Of a stretch of DNA of 64,000 bases, positions 38,037 through 46,831 are shown one piece after another. The translations under genes were made by a program, and so were the position numbers. The DNA comes from JASHPR01 sp963808705. GTDB taxonomy: Bacteria > Actinomycetota > Actinomycetes > Streptosporangiales > Streptosporangiaceae. The notes beneath the pieces were generated by a model, which saw only the letters and a program-made list of their open reading frames with translations, ran no database searches and had not been told where the DNA came from. The stretch lies in assembly GCA_963808705.1 (NCBI GenBank), contig CAWEHB010000013.1, positions 372,001 through 436,000 on the forward strand. Direction: 5' to 3'. Each line of letters starts with the position of its first letter. The first letter of the stretch is position 1.

Positions 38037-39323
38037 TCAGGGTGACGCAGGATTGGCGACCCGGGCCAGGAACAGCGGCTCGCCGGTCGCGGTGTCGGTG
38101 ACCAGAAGCAGGTACGGACGGTCGAACACGATCGTCTGCCGGGGCACCGCTACGGCGCTCGGCAGCACGCCGACCGCGGTGGCCGCGCTGGCCACGGTGC
38201 CCTGCTCGTCGACCCGCAGCGTGGCCGCGTGCAGGACCAGGCCGATGCTGCCCGCCTGCGGCGAGAGCCCGGTGAAGTCGGCACCGGCGCCGAACGCCAC
38301 GCCCATGCCCAGCTGCCCGAGCAGGCTCATCATGTTCGTGCTCGAGCTGAGGCTGACCCTGGGCAGCGCGATGCCCACCTCGTCCCGGCCGGTCGCGAGG
38401 CTGGCGGTCAGCGCGTTCAGGGTGGCGTCCGGGAGGTCGGGGCAGACGGACGGACCGGAACCCGGCAGCAGCGCGGTCATGGCGAGCTGGCCGCCCTGGT
38501 ACGGCAGCGACACCGCCGTCCACCCGCCGGCGCTGGCCGAGGCGAAGGGGCCGCCGGACAGGAAGTGAGCCTGGGCCCGTCCCCCGCCGGCGGTGGTGAA
38601 CGGTCCGGCGTACGTCTGCGCCGGGTTGAACGGGCTGGCCCACCGGGCTTTCAGGTACAGCGCGTCGGTCAGCACCCAGCCCACGCCCTGCAGCGAGCCC
38701 GGCGTCAGCAGGCCGGTGATGTGGCCCGCGGTGGCGGCCGCGATGGCCGCGTCGATCTGCCGGGCGGCCAGGTCCGGCTCATCGAGCAGCGGTACCTGGC
38801 GCAGGCCCGCGCCGTCGTAGGCGGTGGCGACCGCGTCCAGGTAGCTGGCCAAGGGGGTCAGCGACGGGTCGGCCCACACCTGGTCGGCGGCGGCCACGGT
38901 GACGCCGGGCCGGTCCAGCCGCCGCAGCGCCGCCGAGCGGGCCTGCAGCCCGGCCTCCAGCGCGGGCCCGGTGGCCGGCAGGTGCAGCACGGCGGCCATG
39001 GCCCGCGCCGTGCTGCCCCGCGCGCCCAGATAGGCCATGCCGAGCCCGGCCGCGAGGCTGGCCGGGGACAGCACCATGTTGGCGTCCGGGCGCTGGCGGC
39101 ACAGGGCGGCCAGGACATCGAGGCCGAACCGGGTGTCGGCGGTCCCGTACGCGGCCGGGCTCACCGGGGGCTCGGCCGCGACGACCCCGCGGAGCAGCCG
39201 CCCGGCGCCCGGGCCGGGCGGCCGTGGCGCCGGCGCCGACCCGCAGCCGGCCGCGAGCAGCGCGACCGCCGCGATCCCCGCGATCGCCGCGGCCGCCGCG
39301 GTCACGGGCCCCCGTCTCGTCAT
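38037..39323 (-). CDS. Serpin-family lipoprotein
   Basis: ATG 39323 gives 428 residues with a lipobox ALLAAGCGS, so the protein is anchored outside the membrane. Serpin features: ANMVLSPASLAAGLGMAYLG ARG-type helix B, WVLTDALYLKARWASPFNPA (breach/strand region), MTALLPGSGPS, and the hinge VDEQGTVASAATAVGVLPSA leading to the reactive loop near residue 386, then TIVFDRPYLLLVTDTATGEP LFLARV. The E-x-G-T-x-A-x-x-A hinge with small residues is typical of inhibitory serpins that trap proteases. Bacterial serpins are uncommon, and this one lies directly upstream of a secreted protease gene on the same strand. Confidence 0.88.
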   Translation of the reverse strand: MTRRGPVTAAAAAIAGIAAVALLAAGCGSAPAPRPPGPGAGRLLRGVVAAEPPVSPAAYGTADTRFGLDVLAALCRQRPDANMVLSPASLAAGLGMAYLGARGSTARAMAAVLHLPATGPALEAGLQARSAALRRLDRPGVTVAAADQVWADPSLTPLASYLDAVATAYDGAGLRQVPLLDEPDLAARQIDAAIAAATAGHITGLLTPGSLQGVGWVLTDALYLKARWASPFNPAQTYAGPFTTAGGGRAQAHFLSGGPFASASAGGWTAVSLPYQGGQLAMTALLPGSGPSVCPDLPDATLNALTASLATGRDEVGIALPRVSLSSSTNMMSLLGQLGMGVAFGAGADFTGLSPQAGSIGLVLHAATLRVDEQGTVASAATAVGVLPSAVAVPRQTIVFDRPYLLLVTDTATGEPLFLARVANPASP

Positions 39324-39458
39324 GCCACTGAGACGCAGCGGCGGCCCGGCCGGTTGCACCGGGCCGCGGGGCGGCGCGGGAGGCGTATTTGGCGCCGGCC
39401 CGGCCGCTCTGATAGGGCAGACGTTTCCTCGCTGGGTCTTCTCTCGGCCTGACCCGTT

Positions 39459-41135
39459 ATGAGGCCGGTCATGGACAAGACGGCTCTTCTCGCGCCCGTG
39501 CGCGACGATTACGGCCCCGGGCATGCCCCCCACCTGCCCCGCGCGCCGCATGAGGGCGAGCAGTTCACCTGCTTCGCCCGGCAGCGCCGGCGGGGGGTCG
39601 CCATCCTCGTTTTCGCCTGCTCGCTCGGCTCCCTGTACGGGATCTGGGCGGTGTTCAGCAAGTCGTGGGTCTGGCTGCCGCTGGCCTTGAGCCTGCTCAT
39701 CCTCGTGCCCTGGTCGGCCTGCACACTCGTCCTCACCATGGTCCGGCCCTCGATCGATCCCGGCTCGCACGACCTGGCGTTCTGCGAGGCCTCGGAGGAT
39801 CAGGCGCAGGTGGACGTGTTCCTGCCGGTGTGCGGCGAGGACCTGGACGTGCTGGCTAACACCTTTGCCCATGTCGCCGCGCTGGCCTGGCGCGGCTGGG
39901 TGCGGGTCTACGTCCTGGACGACAACCACACCCCCGCAGTCCGCGCGCTGGCACGCGCGCATCACTTCAGCTACATCGCCCGGCCCGACCGCGGCGAGTT
40001 CAAGAAGGCCGGGAACCTGAACTACGGGCTGGAGCATTCCCGCGGCGAGTACATCGTGGTCTTCGACGCCGACTTCGCTCCCGCGCCGGGGTTCCTGGCC
40101 CACGTGATCCCCTATTTCGCCGATCCCGGTGTCGGCATCGTGCAGACCGCCCAGTACTTCGACACCGGCCGGAGCCGCACCGTCAACTGGATGGCCCGGT
40201 ACGCCGGGGCCATCCAGGACAGCTTCTTCACCTGGGTGCAGCCGCACCGGGACACGATCGGCTCGGCGCTGTGCGTGGGCACCAACGTCGCCTACCGGCG
40301 CGCGGCGCTGCAGGCGGCCGGCGGCTGGACGAGGATCGAGGGCGGCGAGGACGTCATCACCGGCATCGCGGTGATGACGCACGGCTACCGCGTGGCCTAC
40401 GTGCCGCTCAACCTGGCCAAGGGCCTGTGCCCGGACACGTTCCGGGCCACCGTCAACCAGCAGTACCGCTGGTGCAAGTCCTCCCTGGACCTGGTGTACC
40501 CGCCCACGCGCAAGAACGTGATCTGGCAGATCTTCCGCGGCTGCAAGATGACCCTGGCCCAGCGGATCAGCTACCTGACGGGCACCCTGTACTACCTGCA
40601 GTCCATCCTGGTCCTGATGATCGCGGTGGCCCCGTCCCTGGTCATGCTCTGGGTCTACCCCTACCAGATCGGCCCCGGTAACTACCTGCCCATCCTGCCG
40701 GCCATGACCGGGATGCTGGCCATGCCCGCGATGATCCGGGGCTGGCGGCCGCAGATGCTCCGCCTGGTCATGATCTACTCGGTCGCGCACCTGCTGGCGG
40801 GGGTGGACACCCTGCTCGGGCGCTCGGCGGCGTGGGTGCCGTCCGGCGCGGGCAAGCACCGGAATCTGACCCCGCTGTTCGCCAGCATCATCCTGCGCGC
40901 CTGGGTGGTGGTCACGCAGGGCGCCGTGTGGATCGCCCTGGCCTACGACGTCCCGGTCTACAAGCTGCCCGCGTACTGGATACCGGTGTTGTTCGCCGCC
41001 TTCCAGACCGTGGTGCTGTTCCCGCTGCTGCTGCCGGGGCACGGGGTGGGGAACCCCGGGGAGCGGACCTCGGCGGAATGGTCGGACACGGTGGTGCTGC
41101 CGGCCGCAGCGGTCCGGACGCTGGCCCGGCGCTGA
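39459..41135 (+). CDS. Processive family-2 glycosyltransferase (cellulose/hyaluronan-synthase-like)
   Basis: The 558-residue membrane protein has two N-terminal helices (VAILVFACSLGSLYGIWAVF; VWLPLALSLLILVPWSACTL), the GT-A catalytic domain and four or five C-terminal helices. Catalytic motifs of BcsA-type enzymes are present: VYVLDDNHTPAV, VVFDADFAPAPGF (DxD), GGEDVITGI (TED-like) and QQYRWCKSSLDL (QxxRW). It polymerises and translocates a polysaccharide across the membrane; the sugar is unknown. No PilZ domain or BcsB/cellulase partner is adjacent. ATG 39459 and ATG 39471 are both possible starts. Confidence 0.9.
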   Translation: MRPVMDKTALLAPVRDDYGPGHAPHLPRAPHEGEQFTCFARQRRRGVAILVFACSLGSLYGIWAVFSKSWVWLPLALSLLILVPWSACTLVLTMVRPSIDPGSHDLAFCEASEDQAQVDVFLPVCGEDLDVLANTFAHVAALAWRGWVRVYVLDDNHTPAVRALARAHHFSYIARPDRGEFKKAGNLNYGLEHSRGEYIVVFDADFAPAPGFLAHVIPYFADPGVGIVQTAQYFDTGRSRTVNWMARYAGAIQDSFFTWVQPHRDTIGSALCVGTNVAYRRAALQAAGGWTRIEGGEDVITGIAVMTHGYRVAYVPLNLAKGLCPDTFRATVNQQYRWCKSSLDLVYPPTRKNVIWQIFRGCKMTLAQRISYLTGTLYYLQSILVLMIAVAPSLVMLWVYPYQIGPGNYLPILPAMTGMLAMPAMIRGWRPQMLRLVMIYSVAHLLAGVDTLLGRSAAWVPSGAGKHRNLTPLFASIILRAWVVVTQGAVWIALAYDVPVYKLPAYWIPVLFAAFQTVVLFPLLLPGHGVGNPGERTSAEWSDTVVLPAAAVRTLARR

Positions 41136-41143
41136 CCCAGGGC

Positions 41144-41560
41144 TCACGGGCGGCGCGGGCTGCGGGCGTGGTCGTCTTGCATCAGCCCGCCCAGTTCCAG
41201 GGCGGTGTCGGCGGTCAGGATCGCGGCCGGGTGGCCGTGGCGCCGGGCGGCCCACACGCCGTCCGAAAGAGTGATCGCGTAGGCGTCGCGCCATAAGCCC
41301 TGCAGGTGGAGCAGGTCGGTGGCTTCCTCGCTGGTCATCGCGGTCCGCCGCTGCCGCACCGTCTCCAGGCCGTTGGCCGGATTGGGCCGCCGGGCGGCCA
41401 GCAGGTCCTCGCAGATCACCGTCAGGTCATCGAGAAGCTCGCTGAGCCGCTCGGGCCGGATGTGCTCGCGCATATGCGGTAACCCGTGGAAGGTGTGCCG
41501 TGGCCCGTCGATGGTGTCCACGGTGTAAGTGACGGCGATGCGGGTGATCTTGCCCTGCAT
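41144..41560 (-). CDS. Unknown protein divergent from a GntR-type regulator (intact copy)
   Basis: ATG 41560 is preceded by GGGAGGCACTC and gives 138 residues. The N-terminal half (KITRIAVTYTVDTIDGPRHT; HMREHIRPERLSELLDDLTV) and the C-terminal half (MTSEEATDLLHLQGLWRDAY; DGVWAARRHGHPAAILTA) are soluble, with no known motif. The C-terminal 70 residues recur as a truncated copy at 2082-2327. Both times the gene sits head-to-head with a small GntR-type protein, so the two form a conserved pair, perhaps a regulated stress or defence accessory module. Here they lie immediately upstream of the SIR2-STAND gene. Confidence 0.75.
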   Translation of the reverse strand: MQGKITRIAVTYTVDTIDGPRHTFHGLPHMREHIRPERLSELLDDLTVICEDLLAARRPNPANGLETVRQRRTAMTSEEATDLLHLQGLWRDAYAITLSDGVWAARRHGHPAAILTADTALELGGLMQDDHARSPRRP

Positions 41561-41632
41561 GAGTGCCTCCCGGGACAGGCAGGGTGGGCCACTTGCCAGC
41601 CCAGCAAGTCCCTGCCTGCCGTGACCGGCAGT

Positions 41633-41658
41633 CTATAGCGGCATACCGCTCTATAGAG
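41633..41658. promoter_or_regulatory. CTATAG-containing operator between the divergent pair
   Basis: AGCGG-CATA-CCGCT (41637-41650) is flanked by CTATAG on both sides (41633-41638 and 41651-41656), and CTCTATAGAG (41649-41658) is itself a perfect palindrome. A related GACCGCTCTATGG lies 40 bases further on. This AT-rich symmetrical block is the probable binding site of the GntR-type protein and overlaps both promoters. Confidence 0.6.
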
Positions 41659-41713
41659 CACTATGCCGCGTCCCTGACGTTTATGCTGCTCAGGACCGCT
41701 CTATGGTGATCAC

Positions 41714-41971
41714 ATGGGGAGCGTCCCACCGTTCGACCCAGCGCACGGCGAGCCCGCCTACATCTACGCTCGCATGGCCGATCACCTAGAAGCCAGGATA
41801 AAAGCCGGCGACCTGGCATCAGGCGCCCGGCTGCCCGGCGAGCGCGACCTGGCCGCCGAATACCGCGTTGCCGTCGGGACGGCGCGGCGGGCCGTGGAGG
41901 AGCTACGCCAACGCGGGCTGGCCGTGACTCTGCCCGCCAAGGGCACCTTCGTCAAGAGCCCAAGCGCATAG
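41714..41971 (+). CDS. Small GntR-type winged-helix regulator (DNA-binding domain only)
   Basis: The 85 residues are essentially a single GntR domain: AYIYARMADHLEARIKAGDL, GARLPGERDLAAEYRVAVGT (helix-turn-helix) ARRAVEELRQRGLAVTLPAK and the wing GTFVKSPSA. No ligand-binding domain follows, so it is a compact repressor of the type found in plasmid and mobile modules (KorA/TraR-like). Palindromic CTATAG sites just upstream suggest autoregulation and control of the divergent 138-residue gene. The SIR2-STAND gene begins 209 bases downstream in the same direction. Confidence 0.88.
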   Translation: MGSVPPFDPAHGEPAYIYARMADHLEARIKAGDLASGARLPGERDLAAEYRVAVGTARRAVEELRQRGLAVTLPAKGTFVKSPSA

Positions 41972-42179
41972 CCGGACCGGCAGAACGCCAAACTGATCGG
42001 GTCATTCTGTGGCCATTTCGGTTGGGGGGGTGGGCGGGAATGGGCGGCCTGCGGGCTGGTGCGCTGGGTATCTGCCGGGGTGTGCGCCGGCGCCGGGCCG
42101 GGCGGCACGGTAGCTGTGGCAGTGCGGGCTTGGCCGGCTGGCTGGTGGTGGCCGGTGGTGATACGGGAGGATCGGGCCT

Positions 42180-45100
42180 GTGATGGGGGATCGTGCGGCT
42201 GGTTACCTGGGCGGGTTGCCGGCTGGGCAGGCGGCGGAGCTGGCCCGGGTGAATGGCCCAGGGCTGGCGGCGCTGCGTGAATACCTGGCCTCGGGCCAGG
42301 CGGTGGCGTTTTTGGGGGCGGGGGTGTCGGCGCCGCTGTACCCGCTGTGGAACGACCTGATCGGGGAGCTGGTGGACGCGGCGTCGGGGCGGCTGTCTGA
42401 GGAGCAGGCCGCGACCTGCCGGGCGCTGGCCGCCTCCAGCCCGGAATCGGCCGTGGAGATCGTGCGCCGCGACCTGGGCCCGGGCGGGTACCTGGCAGTG
42501 CTGCGCCAGGTACTGCGGGTGCGGACCGACCCGGTGTCGGGGCGGTCGTGGACGGCGGTGCAGGAGCTGGTGTGCCGGTGCGCGTTCAAGGCCGTGGTGA
42601 CGACGAATTATGACCCGGGGATCGTGGACGCCCGGATGCGGGTGCGGCCGCGGGCATCGGCGACGGGGTTCACGACCTGGGAGGATGAGCTGGGGCTGGA
42701 CCGGTGGCGGACCGGGGACGTGTTCGGCGAGGCCGAGCTGCCGGTGCTGTTCGCCCACGGCCAGCACAGCCGGCCCGACAGCGTGGTCCTAGCCACGACG
42801 GAGTACCGGCGCGCGTATGCCGGGAAGCTGCCCGAGGTTTTGACCCGGCTGATGGACGGGCACCTGGCGTGGATCGGGTTCAGCTTCGCTGACCAGCGGA
42901 TCACGGCGGTCTTGCGGGAGATCGCCGACCGGACCGGCACCCGGGCGGAGCCGGGGGGTGAGCCGCGTCATGTCGCGATCATGGCGTGGGATCCCGCCGG
43001 GGTGGGCCATTCCCCGCAGGTCCTGGCCCGCCGGGCCGAGATCGAGTACGGGGCGCAGGTGGTGCTGTACCCCGCGCCCGGCGGCGACCACACCGCGCTG
43101 GGCCTGCTGCTGTCGGCGCTGGCCGATCCCCGGTTCCCGCCCGCCGGTGACCTGCCCGCCCGCGCGGGGCCGGTGATGACCGGGCCGGATGCCCGGGCCA
43201 CCGCGGGCGGTCCGGGCATCCCGGTGAGCTGGGTGCCGCCGGCGGAGCGGGTGGAGCATTTCACCGGGCGGGCTGAGGAGCTGGCGCGGCTGGACCGGTG
43301 GGCCGGCGACCCGCAGGTCGCGCTGGTGGGGGTGAGCGCGTGGGGGGGTGCGGGCAAGACCGCGCTGGTCACCCGCTGGGTCCAGGAGGCGGGCGGGCCG
43401 GCCCGGCGGCCGGGGGTGGCGGGGGTGTTCGGGTGGAGTTTTTACGCCGACCCCTCGGCTGAGCACTGGGCCGAAGCGCTGCTGGCGTGGGCGCGGCGGG
43501 ATCTGGGGGTCGCGGTGGCCGGGACCGGCCGGCTGGCGGGAGCGGTGCTGGGGTTGTTGCGGGTGGTGCCGCTGCTGCTGGTGCTGGACGGGCTGGAGGT
43601 GGCGCAGGAGGGCCCGGCGGGGGATGGGTTCGGGCGGCTGCTGGATGGCACGCTGCGGGAGGTGCTGGCCGGCGCCTGCCAGCAGCCCCATGGCGGGCTG
43701 GTGGTGCTGACCAGCCGGTTCCCGTTCGCCGACCTGGAGGGCTTCGACGGCGGCAGCGCCCGGATGCTGGAGGTGCCGCCGTTCACTCCCGCCGAGGGGT
43801 CGGCGCTGCTGGCCGCCGCCGGCGGCGGCTGGCTGGATGAGGGTGAGCGGCGGGCGCTGGTGGCGGCGGTGGACGGGCATGCCCTGGCGACCGGGGTGCT
43901 GGCCGGGCTGCTGGCCGACCGCCCGCCCGATGCCGACCTGGCCGCCCTGCGCGCCGGCCTGGCCGCGGCGGCGCGCACCGATGCCCGGGTGGGCAAGGTG
44001 CTGGAGTTCTATGCCGCCCGGCTGGCCGAGGCGGACCGGTACCTGCTGGCCGCGGTGTCGCTGTTCGCCCGGCCGGTCCCGGCGGAGGCGGTGCTGGCGG
44101 TCGCCGCCCATGAGGTGTTCGGTGCCCGGCTGGCCGGGTGGACCCCGGCCATGGCGCAGGAAGCGGTGCGCGGGCGGCTGGGCGGGCTGGCGTCCTGGCA
44201 TCCCGACGGGACCATTTCCGCGCATCCGCTGGTCCGCGACACCTTCCGCCGCCTGGTGATGGGCGCGGCCGGGGCCGCCGCCGAGAGCGCCCTGGCCGGG
44301 ATGCCCGCCGGGACGGTGGCCAGCCGGGCGGACGCGCTGCGGGTGGTCGAGGTCATCGAACTGCTGCTGGACGCCGGCCAATGGCAGCCCGCCGACGACA
44401 TGTACACGAGCCGTGCCGGCGATCCGGTGGTGTGGCTGACTCTGCCGGCGGCCCGGCTCGGGCAGCGCGCCGCCACCGCGTTCGTGGCCACCCCCGACCG
44501 CCGCGCCACCTGCGCCGCCCAGCTCAGCCCCCGCCGCCTCGGCTACTATCTGGCCAGCGTCGGCCTGTTCGCGACGTACGCGGGCGACCTGGCCACGGCA
44601 CGCGAATACCTGCCCCAGGCCGTCGCCCAGGCCCGTGAGGCGGGGGACATGGCGAACCTGGCGACCGGCTTGCTGAACATGGCCGACTGCCTCGGCCAGC
44701 TCGGGCAGGCCGGCCCGGCCCGGGACGCCGCGGCCGAATCGCTCAGCTGCGCCGAAACCGCCGGCGACCGGGAGGACATTCGCACCTCGCATGCGTTCTT
44801 GGGGTGGCTGGCGGGCCTGGCCGGTGACGCGGCGCAGGCCGGGCAGCAGTTCACCGCCGCCGACCAGATCGAGGTCGCCGACGACCCGGACGGGACTCAC
44901 CTCTACTCGACTGACGGGACCTGGTGGGCGGAATGGCTGGCCCGCACCGGGCGGACCGGCCCCGCCCGGGCACTGACCGACCGCAACGCCGACATCTGCC
45001 GGGAATACGGCTGGAACGAGGACGTGGCCCGGTGCGACCGGATGCTGGGCCGCCTGGCCCTGGCCGCCGGGGACACCGCCGCGGCCAGGGAGCACCTGGC

Positions 45101-45614
45101 CGCGGCGGCCGGGTGTTTCCGCGACGGCGACTACCTGACCGAGCTCGCCACCACCCTGGCCGACCTGGCCGGCCACGCCCAGGCGGCCGGGGACCTGGAG
45201 GCCGCCGGACGCCACGCCGCCGAGGCGATCACCATCGCCGCCGCCCGCGGCCTGGTGCCCGCGCACTGCGCCGCGCTGGCCGCCCGTGCCCGCATCCGCG
45301 CCGCCCAGGCCACCGCCACCGCCGGCCCGGACCTGATCTACCAGGGCCGCGACGCCGCCGACGCCGCGCTGCGGCTCGCCATCCGCCACAACCTGCCCTG
45401 GCACGAACTCGGCGCCCTGCGCGCCCACGCCGCCCTCGACCATGCCGAGGGCATCGACCGGGGATGGGCCGCCAAAGCCAATGCCCGGCAGGCTGCGCTG
45501 GTCCCGGCGGGCCTGGACCCCGACCCGCTGGCCACCGTCGAACGGCTCGTCGCCACGCAGAAAGCCGCCGACGAACAACCCGGCGACGCCGGCCGCGACG
45601 GGAATGAGGAGTGA
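42180..45614 (+). CDS. SIR2-NB-ARC/STAND-TPR protein, putative anti-phage abortive-infection sensor
   Basis: The protein has 1144 residues and three modules. Residues 30-310 are a SIR2-like NAD-processing domain: VAFLGAGVSAPLYPLW (GAGxS at 46-50), VVTTNYD at 139-145, VLFAHGQHS with candidate catalytic His193, and AWIGFSFADQRI. Residues 360-700 are an NB-ARC/STAND ATPase: FTGRAEELARLDRW, Walker A WGGAGKTAL (388-395), the family-typical VFGWSFYADPS, Walker B LLLVLDGLE (465-473) and VVLTSR. Residues 800-1110 are TPR-like helices (YYLASVGLFATYAGDLATAR; NLATGLLNMADCLGQLGQAG). Avs-type and related proteins with this architecture recognise a phage protein through the repeats, oligomerise and deplete NAD+. 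GTG 42180 has GGAGG at nine bases; ATG 42183 is also possible. Confidence 0.85.
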   Translation: MMGDRAAGYLGGLPAGQAAELARVNGPGLAALREYLASGQAVAFLGAGVSAPLYPLWNDLIGELVDAASGRLSEEQAATCRALAASSPESAVEIVRRDLGPGGYLAVLRQVLRVRTDPVSGRSWTAVQELVCRCAFKAVVTTNYDPGIVDARMRVRPRASATGFTTWEDELGLDRWRTGDVFGEAELPVLFAHGQHSRPDSVVLATTEYRRAYAGKLPEVLTRLMDGHLAWIGFSFADQRITAVLREIADRTGTRAEPGGEPRHVAIMAWDPAGVGHSPQVLARRAEIEYGAQVVLYPAPGGDHTALGLLLSALADPRFPPAGDLPARAGPVMTGPDARATAGGPGIPVSWVPPAERVEHFTGRAEELARLDRWAGDPQVALVGVSAWGGAGKTALVTRWVQEAGGPARRPGVAGVFGWSFYADPSAEHWAEALLAWARRDLGVAVAGTGRLAGAVLGLLRVVPLLLVLDGLEVAQEGPAGDGFGRLLDGTLREVLAGACQQPHGGLVVLTSRFPFADLEGFDGGSARMLEVPPFTPAEGSALLAAAGGGWLDEGERRALVAAVDGHALATGVLAGLLADRPPDADLAALRAGLAAAARTDARVGKVLEFYAARLAEADRYLLAAVSLFARPVPAEAVLAVAAHEVFGARLAGWTPAMAQEAVRGRLGGLASWHPDGTISAHPLVRDTFRRLVMGAAGAAAESALAGMPAGTVASRADALRVVEVIELLLDAGQWQPADDMYTSRAGDPVVWLTLPAARLGQRAATAFVATPDRRATCAAQLSPRRLGYYLASVGLFATYAGDLATAREYLPQAVAQAREAGDMANLATGLLNMADCLGQLGQAGPARDAAAESLSCAETAGDREDIRTSHAFLGWLAGLAGDAAQAGQQFTAADQIEVADDPDGTHLYSTDGTWWAEWLARTGRTGPARALTDRNADICREYGWNEDVARCDRMLGRLALAAGDTAAAREHLAAAAGCFRDGDYLTELATTLADLAGHAQAAGDLEAAGRHAAEAITIAAARGLVPAHCAALAARARIRAAQATATAGPDLIYQGRDAADAALRLAIRHNLPWHELGALRAHAALDHAEGIDRGWAAKANARQAALVPAGLDPDPLATVERLVATQKAADEQPGDAGRDGNEE

Positions 45615-45786
45615 TGGCCTCGTCGTGGACCAGCCTGCAGATCGCCACGATCATGAACACGGAGAAACGGCACTCTGGGCGGGCCAGCCGACGCTGCGAC
45701 AGCCCCGGGAGCAGCCAGTTTCGCGCACAAATGCGGGGTCGGCTGAGGCCTTTCCCCGGGGTCTGGGGTTCACCAGGGTCTGGTTT

Positions 45787-46731
45787 TTACCAGGCCGCCG
45801 TGCCTCTTTCTCCGGTGAGGACGAACTGCGGCGTGGCATCCTCGCCGAGCGACACGCCGTACGTCCACCGGCGCACCCAGTCATCGCCGGGCTCCTGACA
45901 GGTCAGGCTGTCGTCCGGCGTCTGCCAGACCATGAGGGTCCCCGCCGGGCCGCTGGGCGGTACGGGCTGAAGCCGCATCCGGGGCAGGGTGGCATGCCCG
46001 GCAGGTCCCGGATGCTCGTGGCGCGCTTCCGGCGCGGTCCGGCCGCGTCCCCTCCTCCGCAGGTCCAGCAGCACGCCAAGAGCCAACACTGCGGCCAGCA
46101 CGGCTGAGGCTGCGAAGACGGCCACCACTTTTTTCCTCGCGTCAAAGGCCGCCTCGAGGGTGTACAGGGGGGTGGACCGCACCCTCACCCCGGCCGCGAC
46201 CGACATCTGGCTGGCCACGACGCGCGAGTGACCGCGGTACGAGACGGCGGTGACCAGGATCTGGGCGTCACCCGGTGAGCGGGCGGTGATTCTCCAGGTC
46301 CAGGTCGCCGACCGGCCGGCGCCGAGGATCGCCTGGCGCGGCGATGACGTCCGGGGCGTGCACTCCAGTTCCGCGCTGCAGATGACCTGCACGCTCACGG
46401 TGCCGCCGGTCGGGACGTCTTGCGGGGCCACGAGCCGGCCGCGTGACTGCCGGGCGAACGCACTGGTCTGCGGGCCCCGGCCGACGTCGGTGACCACAAC
46501 ATCGAACGAGGCGGCCTGCCGCACCTGCAGGGCCGTGAGCTCGCTGTAGGTCAGCACGCCGCGGTCCAGCCTGGGGTGGTGGTCCGGGACCAGCTTCATG
46601 GTAGAGATCTGACGGCCCGGGCCCTGACCCGGCGATGCCGGATGGCCAGGCGCGCCGCACCCGGCGGCCAGCGTGACCATGACGGCGCCGGCGAGCGCCC
46701 AGGCACCCGCCCGAAGTCCAAACCGGCACAT
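45787..46731 (-). CDS. Unknown lipoprotein with a second transmembrane anchor
   Basis: ATG 46731 with GGAGGG upstream gives 314 residues. The start MCRFGLRAGAWALAGAVMV with TLAAGCGAPG is a lipoprotein signal. An extracellular beta-rich domain follows (SFDVVVTDVGRGPQTSAFA; GTVSVQVICSAELECTP; SATWTWRITARSPGDAQILV), then a transmembrane helix (VVAVFAASAVLAAVLALGVL) and a cytoplasmic tail of about 80 residues ending in VLTGERGTAAW. Lipid anchor outside and helix crossing inside suggest an envelope sensor or signalling protein. It is convergent with the SIR2-STAND gene; I cannot tell whether they are functionally linked. Confidence 0.7.
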   Translation of the reverse strand: MCRFGLRAGAWALAGAVMVTLAAGCGAPGHPASPGQGPGRQISTMKLVPDHHPRLDRGVLTYSELTALQVRQAASFDVVVTDVGRGPQTSAFARQSRGRLVAPQDVPTGGTVSVQVICSAELECTPRTSSPRQAILGAGRSATWTWRITARSPGDAQILVTAVSYRGHSRVVASQMSVAAGVRVRSTPLYTLEAAFDARKKVVAVFAASAVLAAVLALGVLLDLRRRGRGRTAPEARHEHPGPAGHATLPRMRLQPVPPSGPAGTLMVWQTPDDSLTCQEPGDDWVRRWTYGVSLGEDATPQFVLTGERGTAAW

Positions 46732-46831
46732 GGTGCCCTCCACGAAACGGACATTCCCTCCGGCCGTAAAGAGCAGGCAGCGCTCGCCCAGATACAGCCT
46801 GCGGGCAGGATGGGGGCATGACCCGTCCCGT

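Noticed and set aside
38037..41294. 1085-residue minus-strand open frame
   Set aside because: Only its last 428 residues (the serpin) are real; the upstream part is antisense to the glycosyltransferase, whose catalytic motifs are all in the plus frame.
42789..45578. 929-residue minus-strand open frame opposite the SIR2-STAND gene
   Set aside because: It is an antisense shadow of high-GC codons, rich in Gly/Gln/Arg/Pro/His, with no recognisable fold; the plus frame has complete motifs throughout.
45611..45898. 95-residue plus-strand ORF after the SIR2-STAND gene
   Set aside because: Ser/Arg-rich, no ribosome site, overlaps the end of the lipoprotein gene and has no conserved-looking segment.
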